Positions 15,957 to 25,401 of a DNA stretch of 64,000 bases are shown piece after piece. Below the pieces are notes generated by a model. It was given only the letters and a program-made list of their open reading frames with translations. It had not been told where the DNA came from and did not search any database. The number at the start of each line of letters is the position of its first letter. Position 1 is the first letter of the stretch. This DNA is from Methanogenium organophilum. GTDB lineage: Archaea; Halobacteriota; Methanomicrobia; Methanomicrobiales; Methanomicrobiaceae. The stretch spans positions 2,416,715 through 2,480,714 of the forward strand of contig NZ_CP113361.1 of assembly GCF_026684035.1 (NCBI RefSeq), written 5' to 3'. The position numbers and the translations under genes were made by a program.

Positions 15957-18203
15957 TCAAATGTATTCTTCAGGTATTATTACGCCGTTTGGGAATGAGT
16001 TTGTAGTTCTATCAACATGGAAATAATTTGAGAGATCAACGACCTTTTCATTGAATAATGCGTCTTTTGTAAGTATGAAAACTGGATAATTTATTTCTTT
16101 TGTGTTTAAATAGGAAATTAAGTTCTCAATTTCCACTGAATCAGTTTCTTTCAATGTGGAAAATATAATAAAATCAGCCCTAATTTTTTTCCTCATTTCT
16201 AAGATTCTATCAAGTTGACCAGTTTCAAATCCTCTATCAGCCTTCACTTCTACAATACCAATTTTTGTTCCTAAAGTTAAAAGGATATCAATCTCCCCAA
16301 TCAAAGTACCAGTTTCATATATTTCAATGTCGAATATAAACCGAATCGCACGATAATTTTGTTTATGTAGAAGGTAAGTTGTTAATAATACTGGTAGAAC
16401 ACCTTGATCAACTGCGGTACAAATTAACTCGTTTAGCTTAAAGGAGTCATTTTGTGCTTTATTTGTATTATATATTGGAATTTTCAAGTCATTATTACAA
16501 CAATAACATTGTAAATCATCTTGCAATCCGGAGATAGGATACCAAAGGGTAGTACCACACTTTTGACAGATTACTTTTTTCCCTCGCAATAAAAGATTAA
16601 GGAAATATAACTTTTCAATTTTTGAGAAAAAATTCTTTTTGTCATTTACTTTTTGGCTCCCACCAGCCAACGAATAAAAATCATCGGCTTCAATATACGT
16701 GTCTGATTTTATAGTAGAAATTTCCCCAATTATATCGCAAATAAGATCCTCTAACTTTTCTTCTTCGACACTAGCGTTTAGTTCTTTTGATAATTCTTTT
16801 ACAATTCTATCAATTCTTTTTGGAGCAATTTTAACAATTAAGTCGAAAACGGCCTCATCCTTTAAGATCTCAATGTTTTGATATCCATCTAGTAGATTAA
16901 TGACTTGGCTAATTATTTGAGATTGTTTTGATTCCTTAGAAGTTAAACCTCGTTCAGTCAGTATTTCCTTAAATATTTGAACATCAGTAGGAATTTTCAG
17001 TTCTTCGTACAATGGAGACTCTTCGTACGGAGCAAAGTCTGATAATAATATTGCTAATCCGTTAGAACCAATTTTTACAAAATGGTGTTTGTTGAATTGA
17101 TCATCTTGCTTAAATAGTCTTCCAAGAATCGGACTTTGTGGTAATATTGTCTCTTCAAATCCTCTAATCTCAAGTGCGATATTGACATTAAATCCAGATT
17201 TTGAAAATAGCTTACTTTGAGGGTGAATTATTCTAACATAGTCATCATTAAATGATACATTCTGTAAATGTTCAAATGAGTCCCAACAACTAAAAGAACT
17301 GCTAAAGTAGTATTTATCTGAGGCAATTTCTTTGAATTCTTCGCAGATACTTCTTAAATTATCCTTGAGCTCTTCCCCGCCAGAAAAGATACAAAAATTA
17401 TTGAACTTTTTGACTCCATAAAGATATTCGTCAACCAATTCAACAGGGATCCAAATTAATTTTGAGTATGGATACGTTGCTCTAGTATTCCAAAAATATG
17501 TTATACTTTCTAGGTCATCTGACCTTCCAAAAATTATTGTACCTTCATCTGAAAAATATTTGTTTCTATTATGGTTTACAGAATATATGCTACTAATACT
17601 GGTCGGCCTAGACAATAAGGTAGAAACATACAATAAATTTGAATTTTCCTCCCATATTCGGAAAATATCTTGGTTTGCGAGCCTTGGTTGAACATGGTCT
17701 ATTTTTACTCCTCGAAAAATATTATTAGATTGAATCTCCTTTTCTGCCTTTTTTGATAATGATCCAAGGTTTACAAAATTTACTGAGTTCTCAGGTTCTT
17801 TGAATTGACTGTCCCAAACAACAATTTTATTGAATATTTCATAAAAGACCGATCGAACAAGATCTGGGATATTGTCTAAAACAAAGATTGGTATAGTAAA
17901 GTGGTTCAAATTAAAATTTCCCTGGCTCTTTGGATCAATTATGCGAACATTAAATTTATCCAATAAAAGATCATTCTCACATTTAGAATAATTTATAATG
18001 ATGTCTGGATCGTGATATTTTATGAATTCAATGGTATTTTTTGAAAATAATTTGTCATTGTTCAATAAAATTAGATTGAAAAATCCTCCAATCTCCTCTG
18101 TGAAAGTATTGTTTATTTCACAAAAGAGATCAAAATCATCATCAATAATGCAGAGTTTCTTTATTGGTCTGGCCTTAGATAGTATGGTTTCAATCCTTGA
18201 CAT
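15957..18203 (-). CDS. Large protein with zinc ribbon and C-terminal PD-(D/E)XK nuclease-like domain
   Basis: 748 residues, family not recognised. The N-terminus opens with a Rossmann/receiver-like strand (KKLCIIDDDFDLF). A long central region has no obvious motif. A zinc ribbon follows (C546xxC549 ... C566-x-C568/C569, CQKCGTTLWYP...QCYCC). The end carries a restriction-type nuclease signature: GEIDILL with Asp639, then GIVEVKADR with Glu652 and Lys654, followed by a QLDRILEMRK helix. Zinc ribbon plus PD-(D/E)XK ends occur in uncharacterised prokaryotic conflict proteins. The gene is visibly A+T-rich against its surroundings and stands with the 1019-aa TPR gene next to a tRNA, as expected for imported defence DNA. 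Function is inferred, not shown. Confidence 0.65.
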   Translation of the reverse strand: MSRIETILSKARPIKKLCIIDDDFDLFCEINNTFTEEIGGFFNLILLNNDKLFSKNTIEFIKYHDPDIIINYSKCENDLLLDKFNVRIIDPKSQGNFNLNHFTIPIFVLDNIPDLVRSVFYEIFNKIVVWDSQFKEPENSVNFVNLGSLSKKAEKEIQSNNIFRGVKIDHVQPRLANQDIFRIWEENSNLLYVSTLLSRPTSISSIYSVNHNRNKYFSDEGTIIFGRSDDLESITYFWNTRATYPYSKLIWIPVELVDEYLYGVKKFNNFCIFSGGEELKDNLRSICEEFKEIASDKYYFSSSFSCWDSFEHLQNVSFNDDYVRIIHPQSKLFSKSGFNVNIALEIRGFEETILPQSPILGRLFKQDDQFNKHHFVKIGSNGLAILLSDFAPYEESPLYEELKIPTDVQIFKEILTERGLTSKESKQSQIISQVINLLDGYQNIEILKDEAVFDLIVKIAPKRIDRIVKELSKELNASVEEEKLEDLICDIIGEISTIKSDTYIEADDFYSLAGGSQKVNDKKNFFSKIEKLYFLNLLLRGKKVICQKCGTTLWYPISGLQDDLQCYCCNNDLKIPIYNTNKAQNDSFKLNELICTAVDQGVLPVLLTTYLLHKQNYRAIRFIFDIEIYETGTLIGEIDILLTLGTKIGIVEVKADRGFETGQLDRILEMRKKIRADFIIFSTLKETDSVEIENLISYLNTKEINYPVFILTKDALFNEKVVDLSNYFHVDRTTNSFPNGVIIPEEYI

Positions 18204-18517
18204 TATATGTGGATAGAATTTGAGGCTTTAACCACTTTCTTATTTACCACATAGTTGGAGGACTAAACCAGTTATTAGATTCATCCTTTACACGATGAAG
18301 GGAAAAACGTTCAATTTCATCAATAATTAATATGTAATGGTGAAGGAAGATATTGCAGCTTTTTGGTTGGGAATATGAAAACATTACTCTTGAAATAACC
18401 GCTGCGGAAAGTCCGATGGCAAACTTGGGTTCAAAATTAAATAGTTTTATTAGATCATGGATATTTTTTTATTTATATTAGATGATGGGAGGAAAAATGC
18501 ATTCCCAAAGACATAAT
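18204..18517. other. Gap between the two A+T-rich genes
   Basis: About 310 bases with no supported gene. It presumably holds the promoter of the 748-aa protein gene and the end of the TPR gene's transcript. No repeat array or structured RNA was noticed. Confidence 0.5.
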
Positions 18518-21500
18518 TCAATGCTCTGACAATTGATTATTTTCATAGGATAAAACATCCCTGCTCTGATTTATAACAGACAATATAGATTCCTTCAGAT
18601 CGTTTGAGGGTTCAGTTTCAAAAAGGGTTATGCATCTCTCTTCAAGAATTGTCAAATCTGATAGTGTGCATAAAGAAGAGATATTTTTCCAAATTTTCTT
18701 AATATCATACAATAACATATCCACTTCAAATGTTTGACCTATATCATGCCTTTGATTAATAGCAAAAATCATTCTTTCAGTTATAAGAGCAAGCCAGTTG
18801 ACTTTATCCTCAAAAAGAGAGCCAGATCTCCATAATTTATCGATAAAATATTCAAATTGCCGGGTATAAATCAAAGGACTAATCCCAGGGACAGTAATGT
18901 GATTAATCAAATGATAGGATCTCAATTTGATTTTACATTCATCATCCATTGCAATATGATATAGATCTTCACCATCGAATGGCAAAAATATGTACATCCT
19001 TTCAGCTAAAACCCCGATTGCAACTCCATATGTTTTTGAATCAACAAACTTATTTTCTAATAAATAGCTTAAAAAAAAGAATGTAGTTGTTCCTCTTATT
19101 TTGTACTCTTTAAATAATCTGATGAGATTGAAATCATCTGATAATAATATTGAAGTTTCATAAATTGATAACAGTTTAATTGAATCGATTATCCATTTAT
19201 CAAGGTGCTTGGAAATTTCTTGGTAATCTGAAGGGTCAGCCTCTATATCAACAATTGATATGGAATTTGAATTTCTGAGATAATCCCATAATTTTCTTAG
19301 ATTGGGATCTTCATAGAAAATTAGGTCTAACTGAATTTTTTCAAACAATGATTTAGAAATAAATAGTTTTGCTTGTATTCTCTCAAGTTCCCCAAGTAAA
19401 TCCATTTTTGAAAGATTCAATAAAGAGGAATAGTCAAAAACAAAAACCTCACCCGCGTCATAATTATCCATCATCTCCTGTTGAGATGCTTGATCAGGTG
19501 GGTGATATCGAATATGAAATTGTGTATCTGTTAATTTATTCACCATTTCAGCATAATTCAAATAAGTGACATTGGCAATAACATAAATTGGGACTTGATG
19601 TTCCGTGCATATTCTTTTTATATTTTGATCTCTTTCAAATGCCCGTTTAAATTCGTCGATTATTTCTTGAGGAGGTTTTTCATCATTTTCATTAACAGAA
19701 ATGACTTTTAAAATTTTTCTGTCTGGGAATTTATCATCATATTCTTGGATGCTAGCAAGCATTCTGTCATTTTCTTTCCCGCTATCCCGATACCGCTGTA
19801 TCATAGTATAACTATGAGATAACACTCGTTCTTCCCATTCTGAAGATCCTTTTGATGCATCCTTTGCTTTTTCTAAATACTGGAGCATTCCGGTTTTGTT
19901 ATTTAATAATACTTCAATAATGCTCATGTTAATCAAAAAGCGGATATCTTTTTTAGATTCGGCTTCAGATTCCAGAGACTTAAATATTTTTTTTGCTTCT
20001 TCGGGACTACCCCTATGTAAAAAAACCAAAGCAAATTTAATTTTTGTTTCGTAGGTGAATTCTTCCCACATTCTGAGTGAAAATAACTTTTGAGATGCTG
20101 AGGAAAAATGGCAAGCGTTTAATTCATTTACAAAATCTAAAAATTCAAGTGTGTGTTGTTCGTTTTCGGGTAACTGAGATGAATTTATACTAAACCGAAT
20201 TATTTGGAATTCTTTTTCATTAGACCGGTTAAGCAAAATTGAGCAAGTATATATTTCCTTTTTAATTCGCTCTATTAGTGTTGGATCTGTGTTCTTGTGA
20301 CATAGAGATAGGGCTTTTCGATAGTATTCTAATGCCTTTTCGATGCAATCATACTTTTTCAATTTTGGGCAAATTTCGAAATCAGAAAATAAATAATCCT
20401 CTGCTAGTGATATCTCCCTATATGCACTCGCTTTTATTGCATAATGATCTGGATTTTGGGGATCTAACTTGATTGAATTATTGATATATTGTAATGATTT
20501 TCTCGGATTGTTGTTTACAATGTAGAATCTAGCGATAAGATTAGATAAAAGGTCATTTTGTTCAGTTAAATCTTGCGCATTTTTTGATGATTCAAAAAAA
20601 ACTATTGCATCAACAACTGATTTTGTAAAAAATAATCCCCATAAATAGACTTCTAAAAATTGCGGATTGTTTTGCTCAGATTGCTCCCATAGTGGAGCAG
20701 ATATAGAAAATGATTTTTCAAAATTTTCTTTGCCGTGTTTATTGATATAGATTGATGCAAGAGTTCCCTTTATTTTGTCATTTAAAGGATCAAATTCTAA
20801 AGAGCGTTTCGCGTAGTGTTCGGCTGTATCGAAATTTCCACCAACCCCTTTATTCTTATTGTATGTAATTGCCAGTAGATGATATGCTCTCGATAACAGT
20901 TTCTTATTTTCTTGAGGTTTATTTTCCATAACCCCGATAACCGCGAATAATTTTGTTTTTGCCTCTTCAATTTCGTTTTTCCCGATTAACTCAATCACTT
21001 CTTTAAATTCTTCATCAATGTAATCCAAAGGTACTTTACTAGAAATGAATCCATGGGGCGATTTTACTTCAGATACTACATCCTCAAGAAGGTTTTCCAT
21101 CCGGTTTTGGCCATCCCTTAACTCCTTGTGCCGCTCCTCACTTTTATACTCGAGAGCAACAATTTCCCCTTCGAGGATTTTCCTTTGAAGAAAAGCATTA
21201 AAGGCTTGTTTAATGCAAAAGAATAATTTTTTTCCAAATTCTTCATTTGATTGATTCGTTATTGGCTTAATCTCACAAAAATCTTTAACAAACTCGCTTT
21301 CTATTTCAGAAAGCGTTTTTTCGGAGGCTTCATAAATTTGGGAGAAAATGCATATAATTTTATCCGAGTTGAAAAAGGCCTCCAGAGCAGTTATATCGAT
21401 TTCAGACCCTTCTAAAAAAGATAATTCTTGTTCTAAATTATATTGGAAGGAGGTTGATTTTAAGTAATCTTCAATTTCTTGAGGCCTGAAAATCTTGTGA

Positions 21501-21577
21501 GCGGCTTTATTTAATCCTGCGGAAATCCCTGAAGAAATGAGGTTTAATAGTATAGTTGCAGTTATAGGATCTACCAT
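18518..21577 (-). CDS. TPR-repeat protein with C-terminal PIN-like domain
   Basis: 1019 residues, not a named family. The first ~30 residues (MVDPITATILLNLISSGISA) form a hydrophobic helix like those opening many NLR/TPR-type conflict proteins. TPR-like helical pairs run from about 200 to 630, e.g. AEHYAKRSLEFDPLNDKIKG and SLQYINNSIKLDPQNPDHYA. From about 709 a PIN-like fold appears: VFDYSSLLNLSKMDLL (Asp715), KLFISKSLFEKI, then SILLSDDFNLIRLF (Asp814/815) and a trailing helix; these acidic residues would make an RNase metal site. A further helical region ends the protein. It is A+T-rich, unlike its neighbours. A sensor-plus-RNase defence role is an inference. Confidence 0.65.
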   Translation of the reverse strand: MVDPITATILLNLISSGISAGLNKAAHKIFRPQEIEDYLKSTSFQYNLEQELSFLEGSEIDITALEAFFNSDKIICIFSQIYEASEKTLSEIESEFVKDFCEIKPITNQSNEEFGKKLFFCIKQAFNAFLQRKILEGEIVALEYKSEERHKELRDGQNRMENLLEDVVSEVKSPHGFISSKVPLDYIDEEFKEVIELIGKNEIEEAKTKLFAVIGVMENKPQENKKLLSRAYHLLAITYNKNKGVGGNFDTAEHYAKRSLEFDPLNDKIKGTLASIYINKHGKENFEKSFSISAPLWEQSEQNNPQFLEVYLWGLFFTKSVVDAIVFFESSKNAQDLTEQNDLLSNLIARFYIVNNNPRKSLQYINNSIKLDPQNPDHYAIKASAYREISLAEDYLFSDFEICPKLKKYDCIEKALEYYRKALSLCHKNTDPTLIERIKKEIYTCSILLNRSNEKEFQIIRFSINSSQLPENEQHTLEFLDFVNELNACHFSSASQKLFSLRMWEEFTYETKIKFALVFLHRGSPEEAKKIFKSLESEAESKKDIRFLINMSIIEVLLNNKTGMLQYLEKAKDASKGSSEWEERVLSHSYTMIQRYRDSGKENDRMLASIQEYDDKFPDRKILKVISVNENDEKPPQEIIDEFKRAFERDQNIKRICTEHQVPIYVIANVTYLNYAEMVNKLTDTQFHIRYHPPDQASQQEMMDNYDAGEVFVFDYSSLLNLSKMDLLGELERIQAKLFISKSLFEKIQLDLIFYEDPNLRKLWDYLRNSNSISIVDIEADPSDYQEISKHLDKWIIDSIKLLSIYETSILLSDDFNLIRLFKEYKIRGTTTFFFLSYLLENKFVDSKTYGVAIGVLAERMYIFLPFDGEDLYHIAMDDECKIKLRSYHLINHITVPGISPLIYTRQFEYFIDKLWRSGSLFEDKVNWLALITERMIFAINQRHDIGQTFEVDMLLYDIKKIWKNISSLCTLSDLTILEERCITLFETEPSNDLKESILSVINQSRDVLSYENNQLSEH

Positions 21578-21740
21578 TACAATGTATCATTGATTATTGG
21601 TATATAAAGTAAAGTCGGAATATTCGGTTCTTCAATGATTGAAAAGGGTTCGGTGCCTCTTAAGAAACTATGCAGAACAGTTTGATATCATTTTTGAGGA
21701 GTTCAAAAATTACAAGATAACTATTACCCAAACCAAAAAT

Positions 21741-21823
21741 GCGAGGGGAGGGATTCGAACCCGCGAACTCCTACGAGACTGGGCCCTAAACCCAGCGCCT
21801 TTGACCGACTCGGCAACCCTCGC
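21741..21823 (-). tRNA. tRNA-Leu (anticodon TAG)
   Basis: On the minus strand the 83-base gene has acceptor arms GCGAGGG/CCCTCGC, an anticodon stem CTGGG/CCCAG around the loop TTTAGGG (anticodon TAG), a long variable arm as in class II tRNAs, and a T-arm with GGTTCGAATCC. CCA is not encoded. It marks the right edge of the A+T-rich accessory region; its 3' end faces that region, the usual side for integration. Confidence 0.96.
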
Positions 21824-22023
21824 ACACGACAATTGATTACAATTGATTGCAATCGTAGAAATTGCAGTCCAGTATTAGCGCTAAAAGGGTATAATCCCTT
21901 TTGTCTTCAGGGAATAATCAGGTGAAAAAACGGAAAAAAAGAGAGATCAATTTATGATCTTTCGATGCGGGCATTTGATTAACCGGGAAAAAAAGAGAAT
22001 TGCCTGAATGAATCCAAAATTCT

Positions 22024-22776
22024 TCACAATGGCTTTCTCATTACCATATAGGTATTCCCAAATTCATCCGGGTATTTCTCAAAGATTTCGGTCTGCTTTT
22101 TCAACCCCTCAATTATCATCAGAGCGACCTCATCATCTGCACATTCCTCTTCGAGTTCTCCAAACTTCTTTCTCAACGGACCGTAGAAACTGTCTTCCCA
22201 TACGCGTGAAGGGAGCCGGAAGGACCCGACCAGCTCAAGCCCGGCATTCCGGATGAGCTCAAATCCTCCGTCTTCTGTTATCATTGCAGGATGGTGTTCG
22301 GCAAAAAATTCCCGTGGCTCATCAGAGGGAGTCCCGGTAAACCAGAATATATCCGAAATCATGATGTGTCCGCCCGGTTTCAGGAGTTTTTTCCAGTACC
22401 TGACTGCATTTTCAATGCCAATTATTGAGGCACATCCTTCAGCCCAGATAATATCGAAAGACTCCTCTCCAAAGGGAAGGTCGTCCATAGACGCACGGAC
22501 CGTTTTCACTCTTCCGGAAAACCCTTCGGCTGCAATTTTTTCATCCACCGCATCGAGAAAAGGCTGGTGTATATCTGTCGCTATTATCCCGCAGGACGGG
22601 CACAGGTGGGCAAGGGCCATCGTCTGTACGCCCTTCCCGCACCCAACATCAAGGATCTCACCACCTTCTTCAGGTGGTTCTGCGATGAGTGAAAATGCCT
22701 TTTCCGTGTGCTCATCATCCCCGGCCCCCTGTCTGGGAACCGATTCAAAAATTGTAAAAATAGGATTGTTTTCCAT
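22024..22776 (-). CDS. Class I SAM-dependent methyltransferase
   Basis: 250 residues. The SAM-binding glycine motif is ILDVGCGKGVQT (residues 41-52). The acidic ribose-binding strand is IIATDIHQPFLDAV and motif IV is FDIIWAEGC, followed by LLKPGGHIMISDIFW. The N-terminal lead and C-terminal ~60 residues vary in this superfamily and give no substrate. Small-molecule methylation is more likely than nucleic acid by overall resemblance to UbiE/arsenite-type enzymes, but no specific reaction can be named. It stands alone between the tRNA and the permease gene. Confidence 0.85.
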   Translation of the reverse strand: MENNPIFTIFESVPRQGAGDDEHTEKAFSLIAEPPEEGGEILDVGCGKGVQTMALAHLCPSCGIIATDIHQPFLDAVDEKIAAEGFSGRVKTVRASMDDLPFGEESFDIIWAEGCASIIGIENAVRYWKKLLKPGGHIMISDIFWFTGTPSDEPREFFAEHHPAMITEDGGFELIRNAGLELVGSFRLPSRVWEDSFYGPLRKKFGELEEECADDEVALMIIEGLKKQTEIFEKYPDEFGNTYMVMRKPL

Positions 22777-22922
22777 ATATTTTTTTAATTATAGGATTGG
22801 ATTTAGTTTGCGGTCGTACCGGCACCGCTGACGCCTGTTCTCCCTGTACCGGTCTGTTGAGAGTTATTCTGATCTTAGTGAAGAGTAGCTAAAAATGAGA
22901 GAATTACTGAATTCAGATATGC

Positions 22923-23966
22923 TCAAACCGGAGGCTTCTCCAGCCATCCGTTCTCTTTTGCCTGTTTCATGATCCGAATCAGTTCACGTCCGGATGCGAC
23001 CAGGAGAGCCAGGACCAGAGGTCCGATCACAAACCCGACGATCCCCATGATCCACAGCCCGCCGAAGAATCCGACCCACATGATTGCGGGGTGAATGGAT
23101 GTCCGCTTGCCCATCATGATTGGCCGGAACAGGAGGTCCGGGACCGCACAGACAACCGGATATCCGATGATCGCAATCAGGGCGGCAGCCCGGTAATCCC
23201 CTGTGGCAAGAGCATAGATGCCCAGGAAGATCATGATAAGTGTCGGGCCGATAATCGGAATCAGCTGGAACAATGCCACAATCAGGGACCAGAAGAGGAT
23301 GTGTCCGTATCCCAGCACATAAAAGAACGGAATTGCAAGAAGGAACGTAATCACCGACGTGGAGATATGGACAATATAAATTGAATACAGGGTGTTGGAA
23401 CTGATCTCTTCGATATGACTCACAAATGTGTTCATGGATGCAGGAACACCGGAAAGAATGCCCTTCCAGATGTTTTCACCAAAAAAGATGAAGATGAAGA
23501 GTGTCAGGAAGAAGATAATTGCATTAAATATTGCTTCGGTAAACCCGGATACCACCGAGAAGAAACCCGACTGGATCATCTCCATCTGGGAATCCAGAAT
23601 CTCTCCGACATCTATGGGTGGGGTGGATGCAACTCCCGGTGTTGTAATCTGCTGCATACTCATTATGGCAATATATATATCCGTAATAATCTGTGTCAGA
23701 TAATCTGCATTTTCATATAATATGACCACGCCAAACAGCAACGAGCCGACCACAATAAATCCCACAATAAATGTGACCGCAAATGCCGCAACCTGTTCAC
23801 GAACGTACCGTGAAAGCCACGTTTTAAGTGGCATCACAACAATAGCGAGAGAAATTGCCAGTATGACAATACCAAGCAGAGATCCAAACGCGTACAACGT
23901 GAGAATCAACACAATCCCGATAATCAGGAGTGCGAGTTTGTCATGATCTGCAAAGGCGCTTTTCAT
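22923..23966 (-). CDS. AI-2E family (PerM-like) permease
   Basis: 347 residues if started at the ATG 23966, with GGTGAT ten bases before it; the in-frame GTG at 23981 would add five residues. It shows the AI-2E/PerM layout: two or three N-terminal helices, a long extracytoplasmic stretch, a helix pair and a C-terminal bundle containing LIPIIGPTLIMIFLG and FRPIMMGKRTSIHPAIMWVGFFGGLWIMG, which are strongly conserved in the family. Members have been linked to efflux of signals or ions (AI-2 export, Na+/H+ antiport). The substrate in a methanogen is unknown. Confidence 0.87.
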   Translation of the reverse strand: MKSAFADHDKLALLIIGIVLILTLYAFGSLLGIVILAISLAIVVMPLKTWLSRYVREQVAAFAVTFIVGFIVVGSLLFGVVILYENADYLTQIITDIYIAIMSMQQITTPGVASTPPIDVGEILDSQMEMIQSGFFSVVSGFTEAIFNAIIFFLTLFIFIFFGENIWKGILSGVPASMNTFVSHIEEISSNTLYSIYIVHISTSVITFLLAIPFFYVLGYGHILFWSLIVALFQLIPIIGPTLIMIFLGIYALATGDYRAAALIAIIGYPVVCAVPDLLFRPIMMGKRTSIHPAIMWVGFFGGLWIMGIVGFVIGPLVLALLVASGRELIRIMKQAKENGWLEKPPV

Positions 23967-24194
23967 CAGGTATAAAATCACCCTGACGGGCTATATACAT
24001 ACTGGCAGATGTGAATCCACCAGCCTGTCCATTGTAATATTTCACTCTTTTAAATCAAATCTAATGCATTATTGTATCATTATGCAGATATGTCGTGTAA
24101 TTCGCGTATTTGAGATATCAAACGGTGATTTTACTGTGACAATGGGAAATGTTAAACCTATGAAAGAGTATCTGTTATTATTCGGAGTTAATAA

Positions 24195-24680
24195 ATGCCG
24201 AGTGTGGTCGTAAACATCATCATTGCAGTACTTGTCTGCTGGATTCTTTTTATTACAATTGATATTATATTCAGGCTCCCTGAAAAAGGGGGTGTGAGTG
24301 GTGCACAAGCGATTGGCACCACCATTGCAGCTGACAAGGGTTCGCTGAATGGCGGATTTATGATGGGAAATATTGTATGCTCACCAGATGCTTCTGCAGG
24401 GACACTGCTCGCTGCATGCGGGGTATTTGTGGCGGGTCTTCCCGGTGGACTGATTGCTGCTGTTTTGGTATTTATCGGAAACAGAATCTGCCACGATCCG
24501 GGATATGCAGGAACAACAGGAGCATTCTGTGCTGCACTCATTATAACAGGGTTTGGCCTTCTGGGTGTACCAGCTGATGCCTTTATCGCCGGCATGGTGA
24601 TCGCAATCCTGACCATTCAGGGAGTATCCCATCCATATGCAAGCCAGCTTCTCACCAGACTATGGAGGATTCGGGCATGA
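24195..24680 (+). CDS. ehaB: Energy-converting hydrogenase A subunit EhaB
   Basis: 161 residues with four or five membrane helices and a conserved-looking TTIAADKGSLNGGFMMGNIV loop. It is the first gene of the eha-fwd cluster and occupies the EhaB position before EhaC-G. In Eha the small hydrophobic subunits form the ion-translocating membrane part. No EhaA-sized frame is visible in the 230 bases upstream, so the cluster seems to begin with ehaB. A GGAG about nine bases before the ATG may serve as ribosome-binding site. The call rests on order, size and hydrophobicity more than on motifs. Confidence 0.7.
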   Translation: MPSVVVNIIIAVLVCWILFITIDIIFRLPEKGGVSGAQAIGTTIAADKGSLNGGFMMGNIVCSPDASAGTLLAACGVFVAGLPGGLIAAVLVFIGNRICHDPGYAGTTGAFCAALIITGFGLLGVPADAFIAGMVIAILTIQGVSHPYASQLLTRLWRIRA

Positions 24681-24943
24681 TTCCCGCGTATGATGCCGGT
24701 ATGCTTCCGGTATATATCTGTGGAATCGTTGCACTGTACGCTGTCATCAGGGTACTGACCGAGAAGAAAACCCTCAAAAAACTGGTTTTCCTGAATGTCA
24801 TGAACTTTGCCATAACGGGACTCATTGTGCTATCCATTCCGGATATCATGGCCCTCTTCGCGGGAATCGCCTATTTCGTCGGTTCAACCCTCGAAGCAAA
24901 TGCCATTGCAAGCACCTTTGCGGGAGGGGTTGCCAATGAATGA
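24677..24943 (+). CDS. ehaC: Energy-converting hydrogenase A subunit EhaC (DUF2109)
   Basis: 88 residues with three membrane helices. The start at 24677 (ATGA overlap with the ehaB stop) is preferred to the ATG at 24662 because GGAGG at 24665-24669 is then seven bases upstream. The sequence (PVYICGIVALYAVIRVLTEKK, then LNVMNFAITGLIVL) is like the MrpC/NuoK-type small subunits found at this place in eha operons. It would be part of the proton- or sodium-conducting membrane arm. Confidence 0.7.
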   Translation: MIPAYDAGMLPVYICGIVALYAVIRVLTEKKTLKKLVFLNVMNFAITGLIVLSIPDIMALFAGIAYFVGSTLEANAIASTFAGGVANE

Positions 24944-25172
24944 ATTCTATATTGCAATCCTGAGCCTGATCGCAATCCTGGGCGTAATCTCCGTCTACTT
25001 CAAAAAGAGTCCTTTTGACAAACTGATCGGCCTTGCCGTCATGATGGGTGGTGTGATTCCCCTTATTGTGCTGAAAGGTTATATTGACGTGGCAGTTCTT
25101 GTCGCAATCATCATGCCGCTGACGACAATATTCATTCTGCAGGCCACCGGGAGGAATAATGATGACTCCTGA
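24936..25172 (+). CDS. ehaD: Energy-converting hydrogenase A subunit EhaD (DUF2108)
   Basis: 78 residues with three helices and the loop YFKKSPFDKLIGLAVMMGG. The ATG at 24936 overlaps the end of ehaC by eight bases and follows GGGAGGGG. Position and size fit EhaD of the Eha membrane arm. Confidence 0.7.
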   Translation: MNEFYIAILSLIAILGVISVYFKKSPFDKLIGLAVMMGGVIPLIVLKGYIDVAVLVAIIMPLTTIFILQATGRNNDDS

Positions 25173-25401
25173 ACTAATCTTAGGATTTATCATCCTCATA
25201 GCAGGAGTCGCTGCTGCTGCATTTCCCCGTGAACGCGATTATATCTCCCGTCTGATTCATGTCGAAATTGCCGGGACCGGCCTGATGCTGGTCATGCTTG
25301 CCTATGATGAGACCATTGCTCTCCTGACATTTGTTGCCGTAACCGCGATTGCCACCATTGTCCTGATCCGCGTCATTGAACGGGGTGATCCCTGTGATTA
25401 A
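25159..25401 (+). CDS. ehaE: Energy-converting hydrogenase A subunit EhaE (DUF2107)
   Basis: 80 residues with three helices and the short ERDYISRLIHVEIAGTGLMLVMLAYDE motif typical of EhaE. It overlaps ehaD. A second ATG at 25162 is better spaced from GAGG (25151-25154) and may be the true start. Membrane-arm component. Confidence 0.72.
   Translation: MMTPELILGFIILIAGVAAAAFPRERDYISRLIHVEIAGTGLMLVMLAYDETIALLTFVAVTAIATIVLIRVIERGDPCD

Noticed and set aside
15780..21740. Search for a CRISPR array near the cas1-like relic and defence genes
   Set aside because: No regularly spaced repeats of 24-40 bases were seen by eye in the intergenic stretches.
8983..21823. Attachment-site duplication of the tRNA-Leu 3' end marking the far edge of the island
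   Set aside because: I looked for another copy of GCGAGGGGAGGGATTCGAAC to the left and found none beyond chance six-base matches, so integration at the tRNA is not shown.
23091..23946. Several 70-100-codon frames opposite the AI-2E permease gene
   Set aside because: They are antisense shadows of a well-supported membrane protein gene.
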